The notes beneath the pieces are model-generated. The model did no database searches. It was not told the DNA's origin and saw only the letters and a program-made list of their open reading frames with translations. From the NCBI GenBank assembly GCA_047975265.1, contig JBKEDE010000013.1, positions 1-64,000 on the forward strand: a stretch of 64,000 nt of DNA, in the 5' to 3' direction. Positions 17,827 to 26,826 of this stretch are shown here, in pieces (the stretch's first letter is position 1; each line of letters starts with the position of its first letter). Source of the DNA: UJ101 sp047975265. Its GTDB lineage: Bacteria > Bacteroidota > Bacteroidia > Flavobacteriales > UJ101. The translations under genes and the position numbers were made by a program.

Positions 17827-19525
17827 ATGGGTTTTAAAGCCCAAAGCAGATACAACAACTGTAGAGCAGTTAGCTTCCGAATTAAGTGTGGGTACTAAAA
17901 TTGCTGAACTTTTAATTTTAAAAGGTATTCAAACATTTGATGATGCTTACCATTTTTTTAGACCAAAATTGGAAAAATTACACAATCCTTTTTTGATGAA
18001 AAACATGGATACTGCTGTTTCCCGTATTATAAAAGCTGTTAATAATGGTGAAAACATGATGATTTACGGTGATTATGATGTAGATGGAACAACCTCTGTG
18101 TCTATGATGTATCGGTTTATTTCTTCTCTGAGTAAAAACGTAATGCATTATATTCCCGATCGATATTTAGAAGGCTATGGTGTTTCTTTTCAAGGAATTC
18201 AACATGCAATCGATCATAATGTCTCTTTAATTATTTCTTTGGATTGTGGCATAAAAGCCGTTGATAAGGTAAAAAAAGCCAAAGATTCGTTTATCGATTT
18301 TATTATTTGCGATCACCATTTACCGGGAGATGTTTTGCCGGATGCCATTGCTATTTTAGACCCTAAACAAAAAGATTGCAACTATCCTTACAAAGAATTA
18401 AGCGGATGCGGTGTTGGTTTTAAACTGATTCAGGCAATTTGTACCAAATTACAATTACCCGATGATTTGTACAAACAATATCTTGATTTGGTAACGGTCA
18501 GCATCGCCGCTGATATTGTTTCTATAACAGGCGAAAACAGAATACTGGCTTATTACGGATTGAAAAAATTAAAGGAAAAACCTAATTTAGGATTAAAAGC
18601 TTTGTCAACTTATTGTAACAAGCCTGATTTCACCATTTCTGATATTGTCTTTAAAATTGCTCCTAAAATTAATGCTGCAGGCAGAATTGACCATGCTGAT
18701 TTAGCCGTGGACTTACTTACCTCTGAAGATCAAAACCATGTAGAACAAACCGTAAAAATAATAGGAGAGTTAAATTCAGAAAGAAAAACATTGGATGCAG
18801 ATGTGACCCAAGAAGCTCTATCGCAAATCATTGAAAATCAAGAAGAAAAAAATGCAGCATCGGTTGTTTTTGGAAAAAATTGGCATAAAGGTGTTTTGGG
18901 AATCGTGGCTTCCCGCTTAACAGAAAGTTATTACCGCCCTACGATTGTTTTTACGGAAAGTAATGGAAAAATGGTCGCTTCTGCCAGATCTGTTAAAGGT
19001 TATAATGTACATGATGCTTTGAAACATTGTTCAGAATTTTTAGAACAATTTGGAGGGCATAAATACGCTGCGGGTTTAACCATGAATCCCAAGCAGTATT
19101 CTCTATTTAAAAAGACTTTTGAAGAACATGTAAAAAAAACCATTTCAAAATCATCGTTAATTCCTCAGATTGAAATTGATACTGAATTGGCTTTGGAAGA
19201 TATTCATCCAAAATTTAACCGGATTTTAAAACAATTTGCCCCTTTTGGTCCTCAAAATATGCGTCCGGTTTTTCTTACTCGAAATGTTTTTGACTCAGGT
19301 TATGCTAAAGAAATAGGAAATGACAAAAAGCATTTAAGAATGAATGTATATCAAGAAGGAGCTCGAAATATTTTTAAAGCAGTGGGTTTTGGATTAGGAA
19401 ATTACTTGCCTTATATTAAAAATAAACCTTTTGATATTGTCTATACAATAGAAGAAAATTATTGGCAAGGAAAATCCTATTTACAACTAAGTGTAAAGGA
19501 TATTCGAGTGGAAAAAACGAGTTAA
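17804..19525 (+). CDS. recJ: Single-stranded-DNA-specific exonuclease RecJ
   Basis: A 573-residue protein. The DHH phosphoesterase domain shows MIYGDYDVDGTTS (about residues 86-98), the DHH-containing CDHHLPGD near 168, and APKINAAGRI. The DHHA1 domain has the glycine-rich FGGHKYAAG motif near 420, and a C-terminal OB-like domain follows. RecJ degrades single-stranded DNA 5'-3' in recombination and mismatch repair. Its ATG lies 23 bases inside rsmI; this start gives the normal N-terminus and no closer in-frame ATG fits, so the overlap looks real. Confidence 0.95.
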   Translation: MEINQKNKWVLKPKADTTTVEQLASELSVGTKIAELLILKGIQTFDDAYHFFRPKLEKLHNPFLMKNMDTAVSRIIKAVNNGENMMIYGDYDVDGTTSVSMMYRFISSLSKNVMHYIPDRYLEGYGVSFQGIQHAIDHNVSLIISLDCGIKAVDKVKKAKDSFIDFIICDHHLPGDVLPDAIAILDPKQKDCNYPYKELSGCGVGFKLIQAICTKLQLPDDLYKQYLDLVTVSIAADIVSITGENRILAYYGLKKLKEKPNLGLKALSTYCNKPDFTISDIVFKIAPKINAAGRIDHADLAVDLLTSEDQNHVEQTVKIIGELNSERKTLDADVTQEALSQIIENQEEKNAASVVFGKNWHKGVLGIVASRLTESYYRPTIVFTESNGKMVASARSVKGYNVHDALKHCSEFLEQFGGHKYAAGLTMNPKQYSLFKKTFEEHVKKTISKSSLIPQIEIDTELALEDIHPKFNRILKQFAPFGPQNMRPVFLTRNVFDSGYAKEIGNDKKHLRMNVYQEGARNIFKAVGFGLGNYLPYIKNKPFDIVYTIEENYWQGKSYLQLSVKDIRVEKTS

Positions 19526-19864
19526 AGATAAATTGGTTTAATGAGGTTAATATCCAATTAGAAACACCTAAAATAATCAATCAGAAAGAGTACAAACCTC
19601 AGTTTTATCCATTTAAAAAATATCATTATAAAACACGCTGTTAATAATGGAATTGAATTACCTAAGTCGTTGGGTAATAGTTTAGGTGTATCAAAAGAGG
19701 ATGAATAAAAAAGTGTTATATCTCAAAAGTGATTTTTTGATGTATCTTCATTACAAGTTATCATAACCCTATTGAATATTAAACCTAAATTAATAGAAAA
19801 TATCTATAAAGTTAAATAATATTTATTCTTATCTTGTAGTACCAAAATAATATATTTGAATACT
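19526..19864 (+). other. Gene-poor stretch between recJ and the cytochrome bd operon
   Basis: No convincing gene. A short open frame of about 43 codons (roughly 19580-19708, with HAVNNGIELPKSLGNSLG) has no initiator and could be decayed coding sequence, but I cannot identify it. A TATATTTG box at 19851-19858 matches the -7 element and probably drives the cyd operon. It lies just 6 bases before the DUF4492 ATG, so the mRNA may be nearly leaderless. Confidence 0.35.
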
Positions 19865-20083
19865 ATGGCTCATGGAATTAAAAAAGCTTGGTTGCTTTAT
19901 AAAGACGGTTTTGCAAATATGCCTAAATGGGGACGAACCATGTGGATTATTATTCTGATAAAAGGCTTTATAATGTTTGCTGTATTAAAAATGTTCTTCT
20001 TTCCTAACTTTTTGAATAACAAGTTTGAAGACAATGAAAGCAAGAGTAATTATGTGATAGAACAAATAACGAATCAAGAATAA
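19865..20083 (+). CDS. DUF4492 small membrane protein of the cytochrome bd operon
   Basis: From the ATG at 19865 the protein has 72 residues; an upstream TTG lies inside the -7 promoter box and was rejected. It has one transmembrane helix (about residues 26-47, MWIIILIKGFIMFAVLKMFF) preceded by the family-like KAWLLYKDGFANMPKWGR. DUF4492 proteins are typically found directly upstream of cydA in Bacteroidota and Campylobacterota and are thought to assist or associate with the bd oxidase. Function is inferred from context only. The cydA ATG follows after 40 bases. Confidence 0.82.
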   Translation: MAHGIKKAWLLYKDGFANMPKWGRTMWIIILIKGFIMFAVLKMFFFPNFLNNKFEDNESKSNYVIEQITNQE

Positions 20084-20123
20084 AAAAATAAATTGAATTT
20101 TAACATGAAAAAGATATACTACT

Positions 20124-21686
20124 ATGAATATTTTTGATGATACGTCTTTGGTAGATTGGTCTAGGTGGCAATTTGCTCTGACGGCCATGTATCACTGGCT
20201 CTTTGTTCCCTTAACATTGGGTACTACATTTATCATTGCTATTATGGAGACAATCTATGTCAAAACCGGCGATGAAGAATGGAAAAAAACCACTAAATTC
20301 TGGATGAAACTCTTCGGTATTAACTTTGCTATTGGAGTAGCTACGGGAATAATCTTAGAATTTGAATTCGGAACCAACTGGTCTAACTACTCATGGTTTG
20401 TAGGTGATATTTTTGGAGCACCTTTGGCGATTGAGGGTATTTTTGCATTCTTTTTAGAAAGTACTTTTATTGCAGTCATGTTTTTTGGATGGGACAAGGT
20501 TAGCAAACAGTTTCACTTAGTGTCATCGTGGTTGGTTGCCATAGGAGCCAATTTATCAGCACTGTGGATTTTGGTAGCCAACGGATGGATGCAAAATCCG
20601 GTAGGGATGAAATTCAACCCCGACATAGCACGTAATGAAATGGTCAATTTTTGGGATGTAATTCTCTCACCGACTGCAACAAGTAAATTTTTACATACCA
20701 TCACTTCCGGTTATGTATTAGGGTCTATATTTGTCATCGGTGTTTCAGCATGGTTTTTATTGAAAAAACGGGAAGTTAAATTTGCAAAACGTAGTATCAT
20801 CGTTGCTACCTCATTTGGGCTTTTATCATCATTTATGCTTGCTCTCAACGGAGATTGGTCAGCTAAACTGGTAGCCAAAACACAACCTATGAAATTTGCA
20901 GCAATGGAGGGTTTATATAACGGTGGTAACGATACCGGTCTTACATTGTTTGGTGTCATGAAACCGGGACCTGCTCACGGTGAAGATAACTTTATGTGGC
21001 GTTTGGAAGTCCCTAATGTATTGTCATTTTTGATTTTTGGTAAATCCGGAGAGTTTGTTCCGGGTATCAATGATTTGATAAACGGTTATGAAAAAAATGG
21101 TAAGAAGTATCTTAGTGCCAAAGAAAAGATGGAACGTGGAGCTTATGCTATGAGTCGTTTAAAGGAACTTAATAAAGCAAAGAATGCAAAAGATTTTGCA
21201 AAAGCAGACATGATTAGAAATGAAATAACTAACGAGAAGTTTCAGGATGAATATTTTAAATATTTTGGTTACGGAGCTGTGAAAGATACTGCTTTTCTCA
21301 TTCCAAATGTAGCATTAACATTTTACTCTTTCCATATTATGTTTGCTTTGGGATGTTTCTTTATTTTGTTATTCTTAGTCGTGCTGATATTAACCTTAAA
21401 AAATAAGATACAGAACAATACGTTTTGGCTGAGAGTATCGATTATTTGCATTCCACTGGTTTTTTTGGCATCGCAAGCAGGTTGGATTGTTGCCGAAGTT
21501 GGTCGCCAGCCTTGGGTAATTCAAGACTTGATGACAACGACAACAGCCGTTACTCGTATATCATCATCGGCCGTTCAGATTACGTTTTGGCTATTCTTCG
21601 TTCTCTTTACAACACTGTTAATAGCAGAACTGAGAATCATGTTTACACAGATTAAAAAAGGACCTAAAATTAAAGAAGTAAAATAA
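20124..21686 (+). CDS. cydA: Cytochrome bd ubiquinol oxidase subunit I
   Basis: A 520-residue polytopic protein. The heme b595 region has the ligand His at residue 24 (AMYHWLFVPLTLG). The acidic proton-path segment GIILEFEFGTNW follows, and the conserved GRQPWV motif is present near the C-terminus. CydA holds the hemes and the quinol site of a high-affinity terminal oxidase that reduces O2 to water and supports growth in low oxygen. The segment after the quinol site is Lys- and Glu-rich (YLSAKEKMERGAYAMSR), typical of a soluble Q-loop. It sits in the order DUF4492-cydA-cydB-small peptide. Confidence 0.96.
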   Translation: MNIFDDTSLVDWSRWQFALTAMYHWLFVPLTLGTTFIIAIMETIYVKTGDEEWKKTTKFWMKLFGINFAIGVATGIILEFEFGTNWSNYSWFVGDIFGAPLAIEGIFAFFLESTFIAVMFFGWDKVSKQFHLVSSWLVAIGANLSALWILVANGWMQNPVGMKFNPDIARNEMVNFWDVILSPTATSKFLHTITSGYVLGSIFVIGVSAWFLLKKREVKFAKRSIIVATSFGLLSSFMLALNGDWSAKLVAKTQPMKFAAMEGLYNGGNDTGLTLFGVMKPGPAHGEDNFMWRLEVPNVLSFLIFGKSGEFVPGINDLINGYEKNGKKYLSAKEKMERGAYAMSRLKELNKAKNAKDFAKADMIRNEITNEKFQDEYFKYFGYGAVKDTAFLIPNVALTFYSFHIMFALGCFFILLFLVVLILTLKNKIQNNTFWLRVSIICIPLVFLASQAGWIVAEVGRQPWVIQDLMTTTTAVTRISSSAVQITFWLFFVLFTTLLIAELRIMFTQIKKGPKIKEVK

Positions 21687-21688
21687 TT

Positions 21689-22822
21689 ATGTTTGAAAGT
21701 ATGGATTATTTAACATTACAACAATACTGGTGGTTTCTGGTATCGTTGTTAGGTGCATTATTTGTATTTCTAAATTTTGTACAAGGCGGACAGTCGTTGC
21801 TGTTTTCAATAGGAAAAACACCGAAAGAGAAAGAACTTTTACTTCACACGATTGGTGTCCATTGGGAATTAACATTTACTACTCTTGTTACTTTTGGAGG
21901 AGCATTTTTCGCTTCTTTCCCTTTGTTTTATGCCACCAGTTTTGGCGGAGCTTATTGGGTTTGGTTTGCCATTTTGGTATTGTTTATTTTGCAGGCAGTT
22001 TCATATAAATTTCATAAGAAGTCAGGTAATTTCCTTGGTGAAAAGACCTACGAAGTTTTTCTTTGGCTCAACGGAACACTTGCACCACTATTAGTAGGTA
22101 TAGCTGTTGGAACTTTTTTTAATGGTGCCATGTTCACTCTTGACCACTACAATTCGGTTACTTGGCAAACGTCTTTCAGAGGATTAGAAGCTGTACTGGA
22201 CTGGCATAATGTAAGTCTTGGTCTTGCTTTAGTATTTTTAGCAAGAATACTTGGTGCCATGTTTTACATAAACAGAATTAATGAAGAGGAAATAAGAACA
22301 AGAGCACGTAAACAGGTTTTATATAATGCAATCCCTTTCCTTATATGCTTCTTGGCGTTTTCCGTGGCATTGCTTTTTAAATCAGGCGTTTCTTATACAA
22401 TAGAGAATGGCGAAACTATCTTTACAACTGAAGAAAATAAATATTTATCGAACTTTCTTGAAATGCCAACCGTTCTTGTTATGTTTTTACTTGGAGTGGT
22501 AGGAGTGCTATTGGCTCTAGGCAGGACAATCTTTGCCAAGCGTACGAAATGTATCTGGATAGCAAGTTTGAGCACGGTACTGGTTGTACTTTCAGTGTTT
22601 CTATTGGCAGGCTACAACAACACTTCATTCTATCCGTCTTTGTCAGATATACAGAGTTCTTTATGTATTCAAAACGCTTCATCAAGTAAATTTACATTGA
22701 AAACCATGAGTTATGTATCGCTTGGAATCCCTTTTGTTGCAGCATATATTTGGTATGCATGGAAGTCATTGACTAAAAAAGAAGAGAATTTATCAAAATT
22801 GCCGGATGAAGCTCAATATTAA
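21689..22822 (+). CDS. cydB: Cytochrome bd ubiquinol oxidase subunit II
   Basis: A 377-residue integral membrane protein starting 2 bases after the cydA stop. It begins with MDYLTLQQYWWFLVSLLGALF and continues with paired helices, including FLNFVQGGQSLLF (in place of the usual DGFD segment) and the long hydrophobic blocks of CydB. It stabilises the heme-bearing CydA in the inner membrane. Length agrees with the family. The short open frame at 22841 follows after 18 bases and is likely translated from the same transcript. Confidence 0.95.
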   Translation: MFESMDYLTLQQYWWFLVSLLGALFVFLNFVQGGQSLLFSIGKTPKEKELLLHTIGVHWELTFTTLVTFGGAFFASFPLFYATSFGGAYWVWFAILVLFILQAVSYKFHKKSGNFLGEKTYEVFLWLNGTLAPLLVGIAVGTFFNGAMFTLDHYNSVTWQTSFRGLEAVLDWHNVSLGLALVFLARILGAMFYINRINEEEIRTRARKQVLYNAIPFLICFLAFSVALLFKSGVSYTIENGETIFTTEENKYLSNFLEMPTVLVMFLLGVVGVLLALGRTIFAKRTKCIWIASLSTVLVVLSVFLLAGYNNTSFYPSLSDIQSSLCIQNASSSKFTLKTMSYVSLGIPFVAAYIWYAWKSLTKKEENLSKLPDEAQY

Positions 22823-22840
22823 CCTACAAAATAAAAAAAT

Positions 22841-22957
22841 ATGTATTTAGAATCCATATTATGGTATTTAACTTATCCTGCATTGATAGTAGCGAGTTAC
22901 TACTTTGCCGTTTATATGATTAAAAAATTTGAGAAAAAACACGGAGATAAAGAATAG
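22841..22957 (+). CDS. 38-residue single-helix peptide after cydB (CydX/CydS-like position)
   Basis: ATG at 22841 to TAG at 22955-22957 encodes 38 residues: MYLESILWYLTYPALIVASY, then YFAVYMIKKFEKKHGDKE. A single transmembrane helix occupies about residues 5-27 and is followed by a basic tail, so the N-terminus probably faces outward. It lies 18 bases after cydB and ahead of a strong terminator. Position, size and topology match the tiny third subunits of bd oxidases (CydX in E. coli, CydS in Geobacillus), although I see no clear sequence identity. Function is inference from context. Confidence 0.68.
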   Translation: MYLESILWYLTYPALIVASYYFAVYMIKKFEKKHGDKE

Positions 22958-23038
22958 GAATCTAATTAATTTTAGTAGTCAAATAACTATTGTAAAGATA
23001 AGAAATCTTTCCTTGTTTTTTAATTCATAAAGTTAACT

Positions 23039-23066
23039 TAAACATCCTAAATATTTAGGATGTTTA
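23039..23066. terminator. Bidirectional terminator between cyd operon and acyltransferase operon
   Basis: A perfect 28-bp palindrome with left arm TAAACATCCTAAAT and its exact complement. The stem core ACATCCTAAA/TTTAGGATGT is flanked by A- and T-rich tracts. It lies between the convergent ends of the cyd operon and the gene at 23075, so it can serve both. Confidence 0.75.
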
Positions 23067-23074
23067 AATGTTAT

Positions 23075-24904
23075 TCAATCGCTACCATTTTTCTTCTTTG
23101 TATCCGGAATTTCTTTTGCCCGCTGTTCAATCTCCTCCATAATAGGTTTGACCGTACTTTCCGGAATTTCAGCTATTCGAATATACATTAAACCATCAAT
23201 CGCATCATTAAATTTTGGATCTACGTTAAACGATATAATCCGTGCATTTTGTTTAATGTATTTTTTTAACAGAACTGGAAAACGCAAATCGCCCGGTTCT
23301 ATTTCATCTATCAATTTATCAAATTTATTCAAATCAGCTTCCGTAGTATCAAAAATAAAGTTTTTATCTTCTTCTTTCAACTTTATCTTGTATTCATTTT
23401 TTGGATGAATATATTGTGCAATAGAAGCATCATAATAGTGTGAACGCATAAATTCAATCATTACAGATTTAGAAAATTCGGAAAATTGATTACTAATGCT
23501 CACACCTCCCATCAAAAAACGATATTCCGGATATTTTAATGTAATATGAACAATTCCTTTCCACAGTAAAAATAGTGGCATTGGGCGTTGTTGATATTCT
23601 TTCGTAATAAAAGCCCGCCCCATTTCAATCGTTCTCGGAAAAAGAAAATGAACATCCTCGTCAAAGCCAAATAATTCACTTGTATAAAAACCATCGGTTC
23701 CGTATTTTTCATAGATTTCTTTCCCAAGCCCCATGCGATAAGCTCCTATAATTTTTTTATCCTTATGATCCCACAAAAATAAATGATGATAATATCGATC
23801 GTATTTATCCAAATCAATTTCTCGATTTGTTCCTTCTCCAACATCACGAAAAGTGAGCTCTCTTAAACGACCGATTTCAGTTAAAATATTAGGAATTTGA
23901 TCTGAAGAAGCAAAATAAGCATCATAATAAATTCCTTCAAAAAGTAATGCATCGGTTTCATGTAATTTTTTGATTTCCTTTATCAATAAATCTTCTGAAA
24001 TAGGTGAAATAATTTTTTTGATTCCTTTATCACAATCATTCGAAGACTGTTGTGCCTTAGTCGTTGATTTTTTTTCTTCCGTAAAAATATTTGCCAACAT
24101 GTAGGTTTTTTTTCTTAAAAAATCAGATAACGACGAAATATCTTCAAAACCTTGTATCTCTTTGGCTGAGATAGGTTTTCCTATTCTAATCTTTATTTTT
24201 TCTTTATTTTTTTTGGCTAATTCACGAGGAAGCATTGCTGTTCGAAGAAGACCGCTCCAATTTGATAGTGTGTAAAAAATCTTTGAGTTACGAGCGTGAA
24301 AATAAACAGGTACTACCGGAACATTGGCTTTTTTTATAAGACGTATAGCCGAGTCTTGCCATTCACGGTCTTTTATTATACGCTCTTTTGTGTCGAACAT
24401 AGAAACTTCTCCTGCAGGAAAAATTCCAATAGGATTTCCTTCTTTAATTTCTAATAAGGCCTTTTTTATTCCTTCTATACTGGATTTTTTATCTTTTAAA
24501 TTTTCAAAAGGATTTACCTTCAATAAAAAAGGGCGTAAATTTTCTATTTTATACAATAAAAAATTAGCCAGTATTTTATATTCGGGTCTTGCGTCGGTTA
24601 AGATTTTCATCAAAAGTATTCCATCTAATCCTCCTAAAGGATGATTGGAAATCGTTATAAAAGCTCCTTCTTTTGGAATGCGTTTTAAGTCATCTTCGTG
24701 TATTTCATAATCTGCACCTAAGTCGCTTGGCAATTTATCCAAAAATTGTTTTGAAGGTAAATGATGGTGACGGTCATAAACGGTATTCAAATCATTTATT
24801 TTTAAAAGATTCATCATTCCTTTTGCCAACAAATGCCCTATAAAACCTATTTTTTTTAATCCTAGCCCTTCTTGAATTTCTTTTGATGTAACAATTTTTG
24901 CCAT
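23075..24904 (-). CDS. Two-domain acyltransferase, OlsF-like (amino-acid lipid synthesis)
   Basis: A 609-residue fusion. Residues about 1-280 form a PlsC/OlsA-like lysophospholipid acyltransferase, with SNHPLGGLDG (H88, D94; spacing His-x5-Asp rather than the usual x4) and GIFPAGEVS. Residues about 300-609 form an OlsB/GNAT-like hemolysin-type N-acyltransferase, with LRELTFRDVGEGTNR and GAYRMGLG. In Flavobacterium and Serratia the fused enzyme OlsF makes ornithine lipid by N- then O-acylation; in Bacteroides related enzymes make glycine lipids. The amino-acid substrate cannot be read here. It is the last gene of an operon with aspartokinase and a GNAT gene, the aspartokinase stop lying 2 bases upstream. 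Confidence 0.8.
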   Translation of the reverse strand: MAKIVTSKEIQEGLGLKKIGFIGHLLAKGMMNLLKINDLNTVYDRHHHLPSKQFLDKLPSDLGADYEIHEDDLKRIPKEGAFITISNHPLGGLDGILLMKILTDARPEYKILANFLLYKIENLRPFLLKVNPFENLKDKKSSIEGIKKALLEIKEGNPIGIFPAGEVSMFDTKERIIKDREWQDSAIRLIKKANVPVVPVYFHARNSKIFYTLSNWSGLLRTAMLPRELAKKNKEKIKIRIGKPISAKEIQGFEDISSLSDFLRKKTYMLANIFTEEKKSTTKAQQSSNDCDKGIKKIISPISEDLLIKEIKKLHETDALLFEGIYYDAYFASSDQIPNILTEIGRLRELTFRDVGEGTNREIDLDKYDRYYHHLFLWDHKDKKIIGAYRMGLGKEIYEKYGTDGFYTSELFGFDEDVHFLFPRTIEMGRAFITKEYQQRPMPLFLLWKGIVHITLKYPEYRFLMGGVSISNQFSEFSKSVMIEFMRSHYYDASIAQYIHPKNEYKIKLKEEDKNFIFDTTEADLNKFDKLIDEIEPGDLRFPVLLKKYIKQNARIISFNVDPKFNDAIDGLMYIRIAEIPESTVKPIMEEIEQRAKEIPDTKKKNGSD

Positions 24905-24906
24905 AT

Positions 24907-26151
24907 TTATTCAACTACAACCAATTGGGCTGTTTCTTTCATTTTTTGTGATACTAAAATATCGTATTTTGAAGTAATTTCCTCTACCGCTTTTGAGTTG
25001 TAATGTCTTATAGTATATAAACTTACATTTTCTACTAATTTAATTGCATAATTGGTTTTCAGCTCTTTTACCAATTGCTTTATTCTATCAAATTTATCGT
25101 CAATACACAATAAAAAACTAATAGCAGAACTTTGAATCATATTAACTTTCATTCCATGGTTGGATACAAAATTAAAAATTTCACTTATATTTTCTTCTAC
25201 AATAAACGAAAAATTCAATGTTGAAATAGATATTAAAATTTGATTCTTCTTAACGATAAAGCATGCCGTCTTAGGTTCCAACGGTTGTCCTTTTTTTATA
25301 GACGTTCCTTCCGATTGCGGATTATCATACGATTTAACATACAATGGAATCTCTTTATTTTGAAGCGGTTGCAAAGTTTTTGGATGAATAACCGATGCTC
25401 CGTAATAAGCCAATTCAATAGCTTCTTCATACGAAATATGCTTGAGGAGTGTTGTGTTTTCAAAATAACGTGGATCAGCATTTAAAACACCTTTAACATC
25501 TTTCCAAATCGTTACACTTTCAGCATTTAAGCAATAAGCAAAAATCGACGCCGAATAATCTGAACCTTCTCTGCCTAAGGTTGTTGTGAAACAGTTTTCA
25601 TCTGATCCCAAAAAACCCTGCGTAATATAAAAACAGTTTTTATCTAAAGCCATTATTTTGGCTCTTGTTGTATCCCAATTTACTTGAGCCTCGCGGTATG
25701 TTGTATCGGTTTTAATATAGTCACGAACATCCAACCATGTATTTTTTAAACCCTGATTATTTAGATAAGCACTTACGATTTTGGTAGAAAACATTTCTCC
25801 ATACGAAACAACTTGATCGTATATAAAATTGTAGTTGGGTGATTTATTTTTCTTCAAAAAAGACCGTAATTCTTCAAAATGTTTTTTTATTTCTTCAAAA
25901 ATAATATCCTGTGGAAGAAATAAATTGTTTAATACTGTTTTATGATTTTCTTCAACTGTTTCGATGGCTTTTTCATAATTCTCCTGATTAAAATATGCTT
26001 GGGCTACTCGTTCTAAAGCATTGGTTGTTTTTCCCATCGCTGAAATTACAACAAACGTTTTCTCTATTCCTGTATTGTTTAAAACGGATACTACATTCCG
26101 AATGCTTTCAGCATCTTTTATGGAAGCTCCTCCAAACTTATAAATTTTCAT
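24907..26151 (-). CDS. Aspartokinase
   Basis: A 414-residue protein. The amino-acid kinase domain opens with MKIYKFGGASIKDAESI (KFGGAS motif) and continues with the substrate segment TLGREGSDYSAS near residue 200. Two ACT-like regulatory segments follow (about 300-410). It phosphorylates aspartate at the start of the lysine, threonine and methionine pathway. Length suits a monofunctional enzyme and no homoserine dehydrogenase is fused. It overlaps the upstream GNAT gene by 14 bases and is followed after 2 bases by the lipid acyltransferase gene. Confidence 0.93.
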   Translation of the reverse strand: MKIYKFGGASIKDAESIRNVVSVLNNTGIEKTFVVISAMGKTTNALERVAQAYFNQENYEKAIETVEENHKTVLNNLFLPQDIIFEEIKKHFEELRSFLKKNKSPNYNFIYDQVVSYGEMFSTKIVSAYLNNQGLKNTWLDVRDYIKTDTTYREAQVNWDTTRAKIMALDKNCFYITQGFLGSDENCFTTTLGREGSDYSASIFAYCLNAESVTIWKDVKGVLNADPRYFENTTLLKHISYEEAIELAYYGASVIHPKTLQPLQNKEIPLYVKSYDNPQSEGTSIKKGQPLEPKTACFIVKKNQILISISTLNFSFIVEENISEIFNFVSNHGMKVNMIQSSAISFLLCIDDKFDRIKQLVKELKTNYAIKLVENVSLYTIRHYNSKAVEEITSKYDILVSQKMKETAQLVVVE

Positions 26152-26614
26152 TCACATATTCTTGAACACTCTTTCGAGTCATTTTACATAAAAGCCATTC
26201 TTTATCAAAATTAGCACCGTATTTTTTGTAAAAATTCAATGCAGGTGTATTCCATTCTAAAGCTTCCCATTCCATTCTACCTACATTTTGCTCTTGAGCA
26301 ATTTTTAGAACCGCGTTAAACAATTGTTCTCCAATGCCTTTTTGCCTGTATTTTTTATCCACAATTAAGTCTTCCAAATGCAATGTACGTCCTTTCCAAG
26401 TTGAAAAACGATAATAGAACAATGCCATTCCTACAATTTGGTTATCTATTACAGCAACAAAAAAATCAAACAAAGGATTTTCTCCAAAACCTTCTTTCAA
26501 TAAATCTGCTTCATTAATAGTAACTGCTTCGGGTTGGTGTTCATAAACGGCTAATTCTTTTATCAATTCTAAGATTCTTGAAAGATCTTCTTTTTTTCCT
26601 TTTCTTACCAACAT
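26138..26614 (-). CDS. GNAT N-acetyltransferase resembling spermidine/spermine (SSAT) type
   Basis: A 158-residue single GNAT domain. The acetyl-CoA loop is RQKGIGEQLF (about 98-107). Several stretches match the SSAT/thialysine acetyltransferase subgroup: YEHQPEAVTI near the N-terminus, YYRFSTWKGRTLHLEDLIV, and EWNTPALNFYKKYGA. Such enzymes acetylate polyamines, thialysine or related amines with acetyl-CoA. The true substrate is unknown. The gene heads a three-gene operon: its end overlaps aspartokinase by 14 bases. Confidence 0.85.
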   Translation of the reverse strand: MLVRKGKKEDLSRILELIKELAVYEHQPEAVTINEADLLKEGFGENPLFDFFVAVIDNQIVGMALFYYRFSTWKGRTLHLEDLIVDKKYRQKGIGEQLFNAVLKIAQEQNVGRMEWEALEWNTPALNFYKKYGANFDKEWLLCKMTRKSVQEYVNENL

Positions 26615-26826
26615 TGTTCGTATTCAATCAGTTTATAAAGATATACAAATAATAGTATTTACACCCGACAAATTTTATCTTTTGCTTATTTTAACACTTA
26701 TTTTTCATAATCATTAATTTTTTTTCATACTTTTGCTTTGTATAATGTAAAAAAATCGCCTATAAGAATATCTACTTTTAAAAAAATTAATAACAATTTA
26801 TCTAAACTTAGTTAAAAAGTAGAAGT

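Noticed and set aside
19462..19644. Plus-strand 60-codon frame at the recJ end
   Set aside because: Half of it is recJ in another frame and the rest shows no recognisable family.
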